Source of the DNA: Rossellomorea vietnamensis
GTDB taxonomy: Bacteria; Bacillota; Bacilli; Bacillales; Bacillaceae_B
Direction of reading: 5' to 3'
NCBI RefSeq assembly: GCF_025398035.1
Contig: NZ_CP104558.1
Location: 4,288,001 to 4,352,000 of the forward strand
DNA length: 64,000 nucleotides
A model generated the notes under the pieces. It was not told the origin of the DNA and made no database searches. It saw nothing but the letters and a program-made list of their open reading frames with translations. Of this stretch, positions 41,687 through 51,350 are shown piece by piece. Made by a program: the position numbers and the translations under genes. Within the stretch, counting starts at the first letter, position 1; every line of letters begins with the position of its first letter.

Positions 41687-44083
41687 TTGAGCCAGCAAGA
41701 CTCTTTAAAGCTGTTTGGTGAGGAAGAAATATATATAAAAGGAAGGCATCTTGTCACGATTTTTCATAATGAGGAGAACCTTTATTCGGTTGTCAGAATC
41801 CGTGTGGATGAAACAAATGATTCTTATGAGGATAAAGAAGCGGTCGTAACCGGGAATTTCCCTAAGATACATGAAGATGAGACCTATATATTTTATGGGA
41901 GATTCCAAGAGCATCCAAGATTCGGCATGCAGTTTCATGCCAAACATTTCAAGAAAGAAATCCCCCAAACCACACAGGGTGTCGTCCATTATTTATCAAG
42001 TGATCTCTTCAAAGGAATCGGGAAAAAAACAGCTGAAAAGATCGTTGAGCATATCGGGGAAAATGCGATCAGTAAAATACTCGAAAATCCAAGCCTTCTA
42101 GATGAAATTCCAAAGCTTCCAAAGGAAAAGGCGAAGAGTATCTATGATACGTTATCCGAGCATCAGGGACTCGAGCGGGTTATGATCATGTTGAATGAGC
42201 TAGGATTCGGTCCCCAGATTTCCATGAAGGTCTATCAGGCTTACAAAGAGCAGGCACTTGAAATCATTCAAAAGAATCCTTATAAGCTTGTGGAGGATAT
42301 TGAAGGGATCGGGTTTACCCGTGCAGATGAATTGGGGTCCAAAATTGGTTTGACGGGCAGTCACCCGGACCGGATCAAAGCCGGCTGCTTATATACCCTG
42401 GAACAAACATGTGTCAAGCAGGGTCACGTGTATCTTGAAGCGGAGGAACTCATTGTAACGGTGAAAGAGCTCCTTGAGAAAAGTCAGCCGGAAAGAATCG
42501 AATACACGGACATTTCCACTCAATTGGTTTCCTTGGAGGAAGAAAGCAAAGTCATCGGTGAAGGGACGAAGGTATATCTTCCTTCCCTCTATTTCTCTGA
42601 AAAGGGGATTGTGACCAATATCGAAAAGATATTGTCCCAGACACAGTATAAAGATCAATTCCCTCAGTCTGAATTCCTTCTGTCACTGGGTGCCCTGGAG
42701 GACAGGCTAGGGGTGCAGTATGCGCCTTCTCAAAAGGAAGCCATCGAGACGGCATTGATGTCTCCCATGCTCCTGTTGACGGGGGGACCGGGTACGGGGA
42801 AGACCACTGTCATTCAGGGGATCGTGGAACTGTTCGCGGACCTTCACGGGTGTTCTTTGGATCCCAAGGATTACAAAGATGAACCGTTCCCCGTATTGCT
42901 CACGGCCCCTACAGGACGTGCAGCTAAGCGGATGACAGAATCCACGGGGCTGCCGGCCATGACGATCCACCGACTTCTCGGATGGAATGGTCAGGAAGGA
43001 TTTCAGAGCGATGAAGAACGGGCCATCGAGGGCAAGCTGTTGATTGTGGACGAAGTGTCCATGGTCGACACCTGGCTGGCCCATCAATTGCTGAAGGCTC
43101 TGCCTGATGATATTCAAGTGATATTTGTCGGGGATGAAGATCAATTGCCGTCCGTCGGTCCGGGTCAGGTGTTGAAGGACTTACTGAATTCGGAAAGCGT
43201 GCCGACTGTCAGGTTGACGGATATATACAGGCAGGAAGAGGGTTCCTCGATCATTGAACTTGCTCACTATATGAAAAGGGGACAGGTTCCCGCCGATTTG
43301 ACCAAACAGCAAAAAGATCGTTCGTTCTTTCCCTGCAGGACGAATCAGATTTCCGAGGTCGTTCAGAAAGTGGTGGAAAATGCCAAGAAGAAGGGCTATT
43401 CACCTAAAGATATCCAGGTGCTTGCCCCTATGTACAGGGGTCCTGCAGGAATCGACCGCTTGAATGAACTTCTACAGGAAATCTTTAATCGTAATGATGG
43501 GACCCGCAAAGAAATCGCCTTCGGTGACGTCAAATACCGGATCGGGGATAAGGTCCTTCAGCTGGTCAATCAGCCTGAAAACAATGTTTTCAACGGGGAT
43601 ATCGGTGAAATCGTTTCGATCTTCTATGCAAAGGAAAATACGGAGAAACAGGATATGATCATCGTTTCGTATGAAGGAAATGAGGTCACATATACACGGC
43701 AGGACCTCATGCAAATCACCCATGCGTATTGCTGCTCGATCCATAAATCCCAGGGAAGCGAGTTTCCCATTGTCATTTTACCCGTCGTGAAGAGCTATTA
43801 CCGGATGTTACGGAGAAATCTCCTATACACGGCCATCACAAGGAGCAAGCAGTTCCTCATTCTCTGCGGGGAGCTGGACGCTTTCAAGCTTGGAGTGGAA
43901 AGGGAAGATGATTTTCTCAGGAAAACGACCTTGAGTGAGAAGCTGAGGGTCATACTGGATCATGAGGGTCGTGGGGAAGAGGATTCATCAGAGGGGGACG
44001 TACCCATTGAAGAAGTCCTGCTGAATGAAGACCCGATGATTGGAATGGAAGGGATCAGCCCTTACGATTTCATGAAAGCATAA
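41687..44083 (+). CDS. recD2: RecD2-type 5'-3' DNA helicase
   Basis: This 798-aa SF1B helicase has an extended N-terminal region with OB and helix-hairpin-helix parts (LFKGIGKKTAEKIVEHIG), characteristic of RecD2 without RecBC. Motifs are Walker A LTGGPGTGKTTVI, motif II VDEVSMVD, GDEDQLPSVGPGQVL and the C-terminal TAITRSK. It ends with the tail MIGMEGISPYDFMKA, copied in degenerate form behind bioB at 45845. The start is TTG 41687 behind agggggt. Terminator at 44083. Confidence 0.95.
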   Translation: MSQQDSLKLFGEEEIYIKGRHLVTIFHNEENLYSVVRIRVDETNDSYEDKEAVVTGNFPKIHEDETYIFYGRFQEHPRFGMQFHAKHFKKEIPQTTQGVVHYLSSDLFKGIGKKTAEKIVEHIGENAISKILENPSLLDEIPKLPKEKAKSIYDTLSEHQGLERVMIMLNELGFGPQISMKVYQAYKEQALEIIQKNPYKLVEDIEGIGFTRADELGSKIGLTGSHPDRIKAGCLYTLEQTCVKQGHVYLEAEELIVTVKELLEKSQPERIEYTDISTQLVSLEEESKVIGEGTKVYLPSLYFSEKGIVTNIEKILSQTQYKDQFPQSEFLLSLGALEDRLGVQYAPSQKEAIETALMSPMLLLTGGPGTGKTTVIQGIVELFADLHGCSLDPKDYKDEPFPVLLTAPTGRAAKRMTESTGLPAMTIHRLLGWNGQEGFQSDEERAIEGKLLIVDEVSMVDTWLAHQLLKALPDDIQVIFVGDEDQLPSVGPGQVLKDLLNSESVPTVRLTDIYRQEEGSSIIELAHYMKRGQVPADLTKQQKDRSFFPCRTNQISEVVQKVVENAKKKGYSPKDIQVLAPMYRGPAGIDRLNELLQEIFNRNDGTRKEIAFGDVKYRIGDKVLQLVNQPENNVFNGDIGEIVSIFYAKENTEKQDMIIVSYEGNEVTYTRQDLMQITHAYCCSIHKSQGSEFPIVILPVVKSYYRMLRRNLLYTAITRSKQFLILCGELDAFKLGVEREDDFLRKTTLSEKLRVILDHEGRGEEDSSEGDVPIEEVLLNEDPMIGMEGISPYDFMKA

Positions 44084-44120
44084 AGTTGATGAATGACGAT
44101 TTCATTCATCAACTTTTTTT
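44083..44120 (+). terminator. Intrinsic terminator of recD2
   Basis: aagttgatgaatga pairs with tcattcatcaactt (14 bp), loop 5 nt, followed by T. Confidence 0.93.
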
Positions 44121-44127
44121 AAGTTTA

Positions 44128-44158
44128 TTGTCAACTTAAATTAAATTTAAGTTGACAT
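44128..44158 (+). promoter_or_regulatory. BirA operator of bioY-bioB
   Basis: TTGTCAAC (44128-44135), N15, GTTGACAT (44151-44158) is the biotin repressor half-site pair with the expected spacing. The repeat is perfect over tgtcaacttaaa and its complement. A -35-like TTGACA (44152-44157) is part of the right half-site, with TATCCT at 44176 as a possible -10, so BirA-biotinyl-AMP would block RNA polymerase. Confidence 0.85.
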
Positions 44159-44217
44159 ATATTTAATGAAAGCGATATCCTTATCTTGTAGAAAAAATGA
44201 CAGATGGGGGAAGACAG

Positions 44218-44814
44218 ATGAACAGAAAATTAAGGACAATCGATCTTACACTGGCAGGGATGTTTGTGGCACTTATGGCGATCGGTGCCAACATCACCAC
44301 ATTCGTACCGTTTATGGTGGTGGGCGGTGTGCCCATTACGTTACAGACGTTTTTCGCCATTTTAGCAGGGGCGATCCTTGGAAGCAGGATCGGGGCTATT
44401 TCCATGACTGTGTACGCATTGGTCGGTCTCGTGGGGGTCCCTGTATTTGCACGATTTGGAGCAGGATTGTCTTCAATTGTGAGCCCGACTTTCGGATTTA
44501 TCGTTTCGTTTATTTTCACAGCTTATATCACAGGTAAAATCGTGGAAAAACATAAAGGAATCAAGGTATATATCTTCGCCGCACTGGTCGGGATGGTGGT
44601 CAATTACGTAGTCGGAACAAACTGGATGTACGCTGCATACAAGTTCTGGGCACAAGCTCCGGAAGGATTCACCTATAAGCTCGCATGGGCATGGATGGTC
44701 GTCCCATTGCCTAAAGACATCATTTTAGCCGTCTGTGCAGGTGTCATGGCTCACCGTTTAGAGAAATCGGTTCTGTCAAAAAGTACATTCAGAAATTTGA
44801 AGCGTGCAGCTTAA
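44218..44814 (+). CDS. bioY: Biotin ECF transporter S component BioY
   Basis: The 198-aa six-helix membrane protein binds biotin and takes it up, alone or with an ECF energising module. It begins MNRKLRTIDLTLAGMFVALMAIGAN and carries the family segments VGGVPITLQTFFAILAGAILG and GMVVNYVVGTNWMY. ATG 44218 is 7-8 nt behind gggg; 44197 is in frame but before the site. First gene behind the BirA operator. Confidence 0.95.
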   Translation: MNRKLRTIDLTLAGMFVALMAIGANITTFVPFMVVGGVPITLQTFFAILAGAILGSRIGAISMTVYALVGLVGVPVFARFGAGLSSIVSPTFGFIVSFIFTAYITGKIVEKHKGIKVYIFAALVGMVVNYVVGTNWMYAAYKFWAQAPEGFTYKLAWAWMVVPLPKDIILAVCAGVMAHRLEKSVLSKSTFRNLKRAA

Positions 44815-44829
44815 TGGGGAGGTTGTCAG

Positions 44830-45837
44830 ATGAAAACGTGGAAAACACTTGCGGATGAGGTCATCGAGGGAAGGGAACTGACGAATGAAGAAGCGTTAGG
44901 CATCCTGCAAAGTCCGGATGATGAGCTTCTGGAGTTATTGCACGGCGCGTACGTGATCCGGAAACATTATTATGGAAATAAGGTCAAATTAAATATGATC
45001 ATCAATACAAAATCGGGACTGTGTCCTGAGAATTGTGGGTACTGTTCCCAGTCGAGCGTTTCTGATGCACCGATCGAGAAGTACCGCATGGTGGATAAAG
45101 AAACCATCATGAAGGGAGCCGAAAATGCTCATCAACTGAATGTCGGCACCTACTGCATCGTCGCAAGTGGCCGCGGTCCGAGTAATCGGGAAGTGGATCA
45201 TGTTGTATCGGCGGTAAAAGAAATCAAGGAACAGTATAACTTGAAAGTATGCGCGTGTCTCGGATTATTAAAGGGTGACCAGGCGAAAAGGTTAAAGGAA
45301 GCAGGGGTGGACCGGTACAACCATAACATCAATACATCCGTTAACCATCATGAAAACATCACCACTTCCCATACATATGAAGACAGGGTGAATACCGTAG
45401 AGCAGGCAAAAGCAGAAGGTATTTCCCCTTGCTCCGGAATCATCGTCGGCATGAAAGAAACGCTGCAGGATGTGGTGGATATGGCACATAGCCTGAAGGT
45501 CCTCGACGCCGACTCGATACCGGTCAATTTCCTTCATGCCATCGACGGGACCCCTCTTGAAGGAACGGATGAACTGAACCCGAGATATTGCTTAAAGGTC
45601 CTTTGCTTGGTGCGCTTCATCAATCCGACGAAAGAGATCAGGATATCCGGTGGGCGTGAAGTGAACCTGCGAAGCCTTCAGCCATTGGGCCTTTATCCGG
45701 CAAACTCTATCTTTGTCGGGGATTACCTGACGACAGCCGGACAGGACGGGACAGCGGACCATAAAATGCTTGAAGATCTCGGATTTGAAATCGATTATGT
45801 GAAAGAAGAAATCGGGCAGTCCGTCACCACTCCATAA
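44830..45837 (+). CDS. bioB: Biotin synthase
   Basis: This 335-aa radical SAM enzyme inserts sulfur into dethiobiotin. The SAM cluster motif is CPENCGYCSQS; the auxiliary cluster ligands are suggested by GTYCIVASGRGP, KVCACLG and the conserved REIRISGGREVNLR arginine block (EIRISGGREVNL). It is 15 bp behind bioY. No bioA, bioD, bioF or bioW is nearby, so the cell either has them elsewhere or salvages dethiobiotin. No strong terminator follows. Confidence 0.97.
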   Translation: MKTWKTLADEVIEGRELTNEEALGILQSPDDELLELLHGAYVIRKHYYGNKVKLNMIINTKSGLCPENCGYCSQSSVSDAPIEKYRMVDKETIMKGAENAHQLNVGTYCIVASGRGPSNREVDHVVSAVKEIKEQYNLKVCACLGLLKGDQAKRLKEAGVDRYNHNINTSVNHHENITTSHTYEDRVNTVEQAKAEGISPCSGIIVGMKETLQDVVDMAHSLKVLDADSIPVNFLHAIDGTPLEGTDELNPRYCLKVLCLVRFINPTKEIRISGGREVNLRSLQPLGLYPANSIFVGDYLTTAGQDGTADHKMLEDLGFEIDYVKEEIGQSVTTP

Positions 45838-45844
45838 AAATTCA

Positions 45845-45904
45845 ATGGATGCTATGGAAAAGGTTACTCCTTATGAATTCATGAAAATATCCCACACTAT
45901 ATAA
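45845..45904 (+). pseudogene. Degenerate copy of the recD2 3' end behind bioB
   Basis: The codons from ATG 45845 read MDAMEKVTPYEFMK, then ISHTI and a stop. The true recD2 end reads MIGMEGISPYDFMKA. Over 14 codons, 8 residues are identical, three more are conservative (I/V, S/T, D/E), and 30 of 42 bases agree. There is no ribosome site or reason to call it a gene. I read it as the remnant of an older recD2 terminus, left when the bioYB cassette entered. Confidence 0.6.
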
Positions 45905-45929
45905 GAACGTTGATATTGCATCAATGTTC
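45905..45929 (+). other. Hairpin between bioB and the zinc-ribbon gene
   Basis: gaacgttgat (45905-45914) pairs with atcaatgttc (45920-45929) with one G-T pair and a 5-nt loop. No T run follows, so terminator function is doubtful. The rest of the 194-bp gap shows no gene. Confidence 0.4.
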
Positions 45930-46031
45930 GGGCGTCAGAACTCATTAAACAAGTATAAAACATGCACTGATTGGACATGATGGTAGGGAATAATCACCAT
46001 TATCCGGTGAAGCCCTGAGGTGAACATACCG

Positions 46032-46217
46032 ATGAAGTGTCCAAATTGTCAGAGCAAAGATATCGGAAAGATCGGCATCAACCAATATTATTGTTGGGGA
46101 TGTTATATTGAACTTTCCTTGTCTAAGGGAGTCATTCATACTCACCAAGTGGAAGAGGATGGATCACTCAGCTCCTTAGATGACTTGTTTGATGAGGAAG
46201 AACGCCGACTAAGCTAG
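46032..46217 (+). CDS. Small zinc-ribbon protein
   Basis: The 61-aa product has CPNC and CWGC, a four-cysteine zinc ribbon (MKCPNCQSKDIGKIG, YYCWGCYIEL), then a short acidic tail ending LDDLFDEEERRLS. ATG 46032 is 9 nt behind gaggtga; GTG 46020 is in frame but overlaps the site. It is 15 bp before the DUF3918 gene. Small genes of this kind stand before alaS in Bacillus. Function unknown. Confidence 0.7.
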   Translation: MKCPNCQSKDIGKIGINQYYCWGCYIELSLSKGVIHTHQVEEDGSLSSLDDLFDEEERRLS

Positions 46218-46232
46218 GAAGAGGTGTCTTTC

Positions 46233-46364
46233 TTGAATAAAACATTTGCATCCATCGTTGGTTTTGGAGCAGGAGTCGCGGCTTCCATCTATTCTCAGAG
46301 ATCCAATATGATGAGTCAGAGACAAATGAAACGAATCCGTAAACAAGTAAAGAAACTTTTTTAA
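46233..46364 (+). CDS. DUF3918-type small protein (YrzQ-like)
   Basis: This 43-aa frame from TTG 46233, 6 nt behind gaggtg, encodes a glycine/alanine-rich hydrophobic N-terminus (FASIVGFGAGVAASIYS) and a basic C-terminus (MKRIRKQVKKLF). This is the layout of DUF3918 proteins such as YrzQ. It may be a small membrane-associated peptide. Function unknown. A strong terminator follows at once. Confidence 0.7.
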   Translation: MNKTFASIVGFGAGVAASIYSQRSNMMSQRQMKRIRKQVKKLF

Positions 46365-46370
46365 CAGCTG

Positions 46371-46408
46371 AAAGAGACTGGCTCATTGTGGGTCAGTCTC
46401 TTTTTTTG
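46371..46408 (+). terminator. Intrinsic terminator after the small genes
   Basis: aaagagactgg-ctc pairs with ggtcagtctcttt, followed by T7. Confidence 0.9.
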
Positions 46409-46501
46409 TTCTTTTTATGAACAATGGGAGGGTGAATGAATCCCCATGAATAAAACCACCTCTTATCTTCAAACACTAGAGGAGAAAAGAGGGAGGTGTG
46501 G

Positions 46502-47599
46502 ATGGTGGAAAGAAGATCCTATACAAGATGGATATACAGGCTTTCGATGGCCCTCATTCTTGCATTATTTCTATATGTTCTCTATTTATTGAAGCCTGTA
46601 TGGCATCCGGTATTAGAGGTCTTATTCTTTTCCCTGCTGCCATTCTTCATAGGAGGCTTCATTGCGTACCTGCTTCATCCGGTAGTGGAAAAGCTGCATG
46701 AAGCCGGCATACACAGGGGGATTGCCATTCTGCTTATCTACGTCCTCTTCTTTGGGGGATTGGGTTATAGCATCTATAAAGGGACCCCGGCCGTCATTCA
46801 TCAGCTGAAGGATTTATCGGAGAACGCGCCGGTTTTCACAGAGCAGTATCAGGGCTGGCTGAAGGTTGTGCAGAGTGAGACTTCCACATGGCCGGACGGG
46901 ATCCAGTCCCAGCTTGAGAAGAGAATAGACGGACTCGAAGCGTGGGTGACGGGCCTTGTGGCTTTGGTGCTGGCAACCGTCATGAAGTTCATGAACAGTC
47001 TGCTCATCGTTGCCATCATACCCTTCGTATCCTTTTATTTATTGAAGGATATTACAAAAGTAAAGGCGTTCATGTGGCAGCTTACCCCGAAAAAATGGAG
47101 GCAGAGTGCGATATCATTTTCACATGACGTGGATGAATCCCTCGGTGGTTATATCCGGGGACAACTCTTGGTTTGCTTGATCATCGGTGGTATTTCAGCC
47201 GCCACCCTATGGCTGATCGGTATGAAATACCCCCTCATTCTCGGCTTGATCATTGGCGTGACGAATGTGATCCCTTATTTCGGTCCGATCATCGGGGCTG
47301 TACCGGCCGCCATCGTGGCAAGTACGATTTCCACGAATATGGTGATTTATGTGGTCATCCTTGTCGTGGTCCTGCAGTTCCTGGAAGGGAACATCTTATC
47401 CCCCCTCATCGTCGGGAAAAGCCTTCATATGCATCCTCTCTTCATCATGGGGGCTTTGATCCTCGGGGGCGAGGTGGGAGGAGTGATCGGAATGATCGTG
47501 GCGGTGCCTTTTCTTGCGGTCATAAAGGTGGCAATATTTCATGGCAGGACCCATTTTCTTCATACGATGAAGAATGACAATACTGAAAAATGGGAATGA
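46502..47599 (+). CDS. yrrI: AI-2E family transporter (YrrI-like)
   Basis: The 365-aa membrane protein of the TqsA/PerM (AI-2E) family has about eight hydrophobic segments with the conserved pieces PFFIGGFIAYLLHPVVE, SFYLLKDI, GYIRGQLLVCLIIGG and PYFGPIIGAVPA, and the C-terminal NILSPLIVGKSLHMHPL. Substrate unknown; members have been linked to signalling molecule export and Na+/H+ antiport. ATG 46502 and GTG 46505 are 5 and 8 nt behind ggagg. Upstream of alaS as in B. subtilis. Confidence 0.9.
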   Translation: MVERRSYTRWIYRLSMALILALFLYVLYLLKPVWHPVLEVLFFSLLPFFIGGFIAYLLHPVVEKLHEAGIHRGIAILLIYVLFFGGLGYSIYKGTPAVIHQLKDLSENAPVFTEQYQGWLKVVQSETSTWPDGIQSQLEKRIDGLEAWVTGLVALVLATVMKFMNSLLIVAIIPFVSFYLLKDITKVKAFMWQLTPKKWRQSAISFSHDVDESLGGYIRGQLLVCLIIGGISAATLWLIGMKYPLILGLIIGVTNVIPYFGPIIGAVPAAIVASTISTNMVIYVVILVVVLQFLEGNILSPLIVGKSLHMHPLFIMGALILGGEVGGVIGMIVAVPFLAVIKVAIFHGRTHFLHTMKNDNTEKWE

Positions 47600-47602
47600 T
47601 CA

Positions 47603-47631
47603 TTGACAAATACCATGAATATTTCTATAAT
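47603..47631 (+). promoter_or_regulatory. Consensus sigma-A promoter of alaS
   Basis: TTGACA (47603-47608), a 17-nt spacer and TATAAT (47626-47631) match the consensus perfectly. RNA start is predicted near 47638. Confidence 0.9.
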
Positions 47632-47637
47632 CCAACA

Positions 47638-47891
47638 TATACAAGTATTCGCATAACATGAAAGCAATGAAGGACCGAGTACGTTATAGTCCATCTTCCA
47701 GAGAGAAATCCCCCAGGCTGCAAGGGTTTTCAGATGAAGGATAACGGAATGCTAATCCTGAGTGCAGGTAAAGCCTGCCGTCCGGCCGCGTTAAGGTGTA
47801 TTGAGGGATGAATAAGCAAATGTTTATTCATAACCAGGGTGGTACCGCGAGAAACAGCTCTCGTCCCTGTTTTAGGGATGAGGGCTTTTTT
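47638..47891 (+). ncRNA. T-box leader of alaS
   Basis: T-box AGGGTGGTACCGCGAG (47836-47851), then a terminator of agctctcgtccct with agggatgagggct and T6. The likely specifier is GCT (Ala) at 47751-47753 in ggaatGCTaatcc, agreeing with the alanyl-tRNA synthetase gene downstream. The antiterminator would form between the T-box and tRNA-Ala. Confidence 0.93.
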
Positions 47892-47932
47892 GTATTCTTT
47901 TTTAACCATACATATAAAGGAGGAAGCTTGAT

Positions 47933-50566
47933 ATGAACAAATTAACAGGCGCAGAAATTCGTCAGAAGTTTTTAGATTTCTTTCAGGAAAAAGGACACGG
48001 AGTAGAACCGAGTGCATCACTCGTTCCCCATGAAGATCCGTCCCTATTATGGATCAATAGTGGGGTAGCGACATTAAAGAAATATTTTGATGGACGTGTG
48101 ATCCCTCAAAATCCGCGAATCGTAAATGCCCAAAAATCGATTCGAACGAATGACATCGAGAATGTAGGAAAAACAGCCCGTCATCATACGTTTTTCGAAA
48201 TGCTCGGGAATTTCTCCATCGGGGATTATTTCAAAGTGGAAGCGATCGAGTGGGCTTGGGAGTTCCTCACGGATGCAAAATGGGTCGGATTCGATCCTGA
48301 AAAGCTATCTGTCACGATCCACCCGGAAGATCACGAAGCATTTGACATCTGGAACCAAAAAGTTGGGGTCCCTGCTGAACGCATCATCCGTATCGAAGGG
48401 AACTTCTGGGATATCGGAGAAGGCCCGAGTGGTCCGAATACAGAAATCTTCTATGATCGCGGACCTGAATACGGAGACAATCCCGAAGATCCTGAATTAT
48501 ATCCAGGCGGGGAAAATGATCGTTATCTTGAAGTGTGGAATCTGGTGTTCTCACAATTCAATCACAATCCTGACGGGACGTACACACCGCTTCCGAAGAA
48601 GAACATCGATACCGGTATGGGCCTTGAGCGAATGGCGTGCGTCGTTCAGGAAGTTCCTACGAACTTTGATACCGATTTATTTATGCCGATCATCGCTGCC
48701 ACGGAAGAAATTTCAGGAAAGTCTTACGGCAAAGATAACGATACTGATGTAGCTTTCAAAGTCATTGCAGATCATATCAGAACGGTTTCCTTTGCGATCG
48801 GTGACGGGGCCCTTCCATCCAATGAAGGCCGCGGGTATGTGTTAAGAAGACTTCTTCGCCGCGCTGTACGTTTTGCCAAACAGATCGAAATCAACCGCCC
48901 ATTCATGTATGAATTGGTTCCTGTCGTTTCTGAAATCATGGTTGACTTCTATCCGGAAGTGAAGCAAAAAGCAGAATTCATCCAAAAAGTGGTGAAAAAT
49001 GAAGAGGACCGTTTCCATGAGACATTGAATGAAGGTTTGGCTATCCTTTCATCCATCGTCAAGGTGCAAAAGTCTTCCGGAAGTAACGTGATTCCTGGTG
49101 AAGATGTCTTCCGTCTTTATGACACGTATGGTTTCCCTGTTGAATTAACGGAAGAGTACGCAGAAGAAGAAGGATTGACGGTTGATCATGAAGGTTTTGA
49201 AAGAGAGATGGAAGGTCAGCGTGAAAGAGCGAGATCTGCCCGCCAGGATGTAGGAAGCATGCAGGTGCAGGGTGGAGTCTTGAGTGATATTACAGTGGAA
49301 AGCCGCTTTGTCGGATATGACACACTCACAAGCAATTCGACAGTCCTTGAATTATTGGTGGACAATGAACGTCAGCCTAAAGTCGGTAAAGGTCAGGAAT
49401 GCCAGTTCATCCTCAACGAGACTCCTTTCTATGCAGAAAGCGGTGGACAGATCGGGGATAAGGGATACATCGAAGCAGATGGCGTAAAAGTATTCGTCAA
49501 AACGGTCAAAAAAGCACCGAATGGACAAAACCTTCACACGGCAGTTGTCGAAGAGGGTACATTGGAGCAGGGTGCCGAGGTCCTTGCCAGGGTTTCAAGA
49601 GAATCCAGAACAAAAGTGGAGAAAAACCATACAGCGACCCACATCCTTCACCAGGCATTGAAAGACGTCCTTGGAGATCACGTGAATCAGGCAGGTTCCC
49701 TTGTTGAACCGGATCGCCTGCGCTTTGATTTCTCCCATTTCGGATCTGTGTCAACAGAAGAAATGGAACGGATCGAAACCATCGTCAATGAGAAGGTTTG
49801 GAAGGCAATGTCGGTGAATACGGCCCTGAAGTCTCTAACCGAGGCTAAAGAGATGGGTGCCATGGCGTTATTCGGTGAGAAATATGGTTCAGAAGTACGT
49901 GTCGTATCGATTGGGGACTACAGCCTGGAACTTTGCGGAGGCTGCCACGTATCCAATACATCTGAAATCGGACTATTCAAGATCCTCTCTGAAAGCGGGA
50001 TCGGTGCCGGTACCAGGCGAATCGAAGCCGTTACGGCAGAAAATGCGTATAAAATATTGAATGATCAGGTATCTCAACTGAAAGAGGTTGCAGCGAAACT
50101 GAAATCGAATCCGAAAGAAGTAGTCAATCGGGTAGACTCATTATTAGGTGAGATGAAAGAGCTTCAAAGGGAAAATGAATCATTATCTGCAAAGTTGTCT
50201 AACATAGAAGCAGGCAGCTTAACGGATCAAGTGAAGGTCATCGATGGTGTGAATGTCCTGTCTGCAAAAGTGGCATCAGGTGACAGCAACGGACTGCGCA
50301 CGATGATGGATGATCTGAAGCAGAAGCTTTCATCCGGGGTGATCGTACTGGCAACAACTGGAGAAGATAAAGTGACCATCATTGCAGGAGTTACTAGTGA
50401 TTTAGTCGAAAAAGGATATCATGCAGGGAAATTGGTCAAAGAAGTCGCATCACGCTGCGGTGGAGGCGGCGGCGGTCGTCCGGATATGGCCCAGGCAGGT
50501 GGTAAAAATCCGGAAAAAGTCGAAGAAGCCCTTCAATTTGTAGAAGAATGGGTCAAATCCATTTAA
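47933..50566 (+). CDS. alaS: Alanyl-tRNA synthetase
   Basis: The 877-aa class II enzyme shows the N-terminal catalytic core ([24 protein letters not shown]), the editing domain with [11 protein letters not shown] and the zinc motif CGGCHVSN, a coiled coil ([20 protein letters not shown]) and the glycine-rich DHHA1 end ([16 protein letters not shown]). ATG 47933 follows aaaggagg. Regulated by the T-box leader before it. Confidence 0.97.
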   Translation: MNKLTGAEIRQKFLDFFQEKGHGVEPSASLVPHEDPSLLWINSGVATLKKYFDGRVIPQNPRIVNAQKSIRTNDIENVGKTARHHTFFEMLGNFSIGDYFKVEAIEWAWEFLTDAKWVGFDPEKLSVTIHPEDHEAFDIWNQKVGVPAERIIRIEGNFWDIGEGPSGPNTEIFYDRGPEYGDNPEDPELYPGGENDRYLEVWNLVFSQFNHNPDGTYTPLPKKNIDTGMGLERMACVVQEVPTNFDTDLFMPIIAATEEISGKSYGKDNDTDVAFKVIADHIRTVSFAIGDGALPSNEGRGYVLRRLLRRAVRFAKQIEINRPFMYELVPVVSEIMVDFYPEVKQKAEFIQKVVKNEEDRFHETLNEGLAILSSIVKVQKSSGSNVIPGEDVFRLYDTYGFPVELTEEYAEEEGLTVDHEGFEREMEGQRERARSARQDVGSMQVQGGVLSDITVESRFVGYDTLTSNSTVLELLVDNERQPKVGKGQECQFILNETPFYAESGGQIGDKGYIEADGVKVFVKTVKKAPNGQNLHTAVVEEGTLEQGAEVLARVSRESRTKVEKNHTATHILHQALKDVLGDHVNQAGSLVEPDRLRFDFSHFGSVSTEEMERIETIVNEKVWKAMSVNTALKSLTEAKEMGAMALFGEKYGSEVRVVSIGDYSLELCGGCHVSNTSEIGLFKILSESGIGAGTRRIEAVTAENAYKILNDQVSQLKEVAAKLKSNPKEVVNRVDSLLGEMKELQRENESLSAKLSNIEAGSLTDQVKVIDGVNVLSAKVASGDSNGLRTMMDDLKQKLSSGVIVLATTGEDKVTIIAGVTSDLVEKGYHAGKLVKEVASRCGGGGGGRPDMAQAGGKNPEKVEEALQFVEEWVKSI

Positions 50567-50649
50567 CTCCGTGTGAAAGTGGTGTACAATGGAGGTAACG
50601 ATTAACAATTCGGTTGTCAAAAAGACAAGCCTAAAGAGAGGTGCTAAAA

Positions 50650-50916
50650 ATGAGTTCTTTTGACAAAACGATGCGGTTTGATTTTTCAGAGGAGCCGTTC
50701 GAACATGACGTGAAGGAAGTGCTCTTACAGGTTCACGATGCTCTGCAGGAAAAAGGGTACAACCCGATCAATCAAATCGTAGGATACTTATTATCTGGAG
50801 ACCCGGCTTACATTCCCAGACATCAGGATGCCAGAAATATCATCCGCCGTTTAGAACGAGATGAGATCATCGAAGAATTAGTCAAATCGTATTTGAAACA
50901 ACACAAAGAGGGATAA
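50650..50916 (+). CDS. IreB-family regulatory phosphoprotein (YrzL)
   Basis: The 88-aa product starts [16 protein letters not shown], the conserved DUF965/IreB N-terminus with the threonine phosphorylated by Ser/Thr kinase IreK in Enterococcus, and contains [29 protein letters not shown] 50650 is 7 nt behind agaggtg. The order alaS-yrzL-yrrK-yrzB is kept as in B. subtilis. Confidence 0.92.
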   Translation: MSSFDKTMRFDFSEEPFEHDVKEVLLQVHDALQEKGYNPINQIVGYLLSGDPAYIPRHQDARNIIRRLERDEIIEELVKSYLKQHKEG

Positions 50917-50919
50917 TAG

Positions 50920-51336
50920 ATGCGTGTAATGGGTTTAGACGTTGGCTCTAAAACAGTCGGAGTCGCAATCAGCGATGAGCTTGGCTGGACAGCTCAGGGA
51001 ATTGAAACGATTAAGATCGACGAAGATCAAGGTGTGTTCCGGATGGATCGAATCAAGGAACTTGCCGATGAATACCAGGTGGATACCGTTGTGGTTGGAA
51101 TGCCTAAAAACATGAATAACACGATCGGTCCACGTGGCGAAGCGTCTAAAGCTTATGGAGAATTGATTCAACAGGAGTTATCCCTTCCCATTAAATACTG
51201 GGATGAAAGACTGAGCACAATGGCTGCTGAACGAGTGCTTTTAGAAGCCGACGTAAGCAGGAAGAAACGTAAGAAAGTGATCGACAAAATGGCTGCGATG
51301 ATGATCCTTCAAGGATATCTTGACAGCCAAAAATAA
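50920..51336 (+). CDS. ruvX: Putative pre-16S rRNA nuclease / Holliday junction resolvase-like YqgF
   Basis: The 138-aa RNase H-fold protein has the first strand motif [16 protein letters not shown] with catalytic Asp, [10 protein letters not shown] and [16 protein letters not shown]. The family was first called RuvX and later shown to trim the 5' end of 16S rRNA in E. coli. It begins 3 bp after the yrzL stop. Confidence 0.94.
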   Translation: MRVMGLDVGSKTVGVAISDELGWTAQGIETIKIDEDQGVFRMDRIKELADEYQVDTVVVGMPKNMNNTIGPRGEASKAYGELIQQELSLPIKYWDERLSTMAAERVLLEADVSRKKRKKVIDKMAAMMILQGYLDSQK

Positions 51337-51350
51337 TGAGGTGAATGTTC

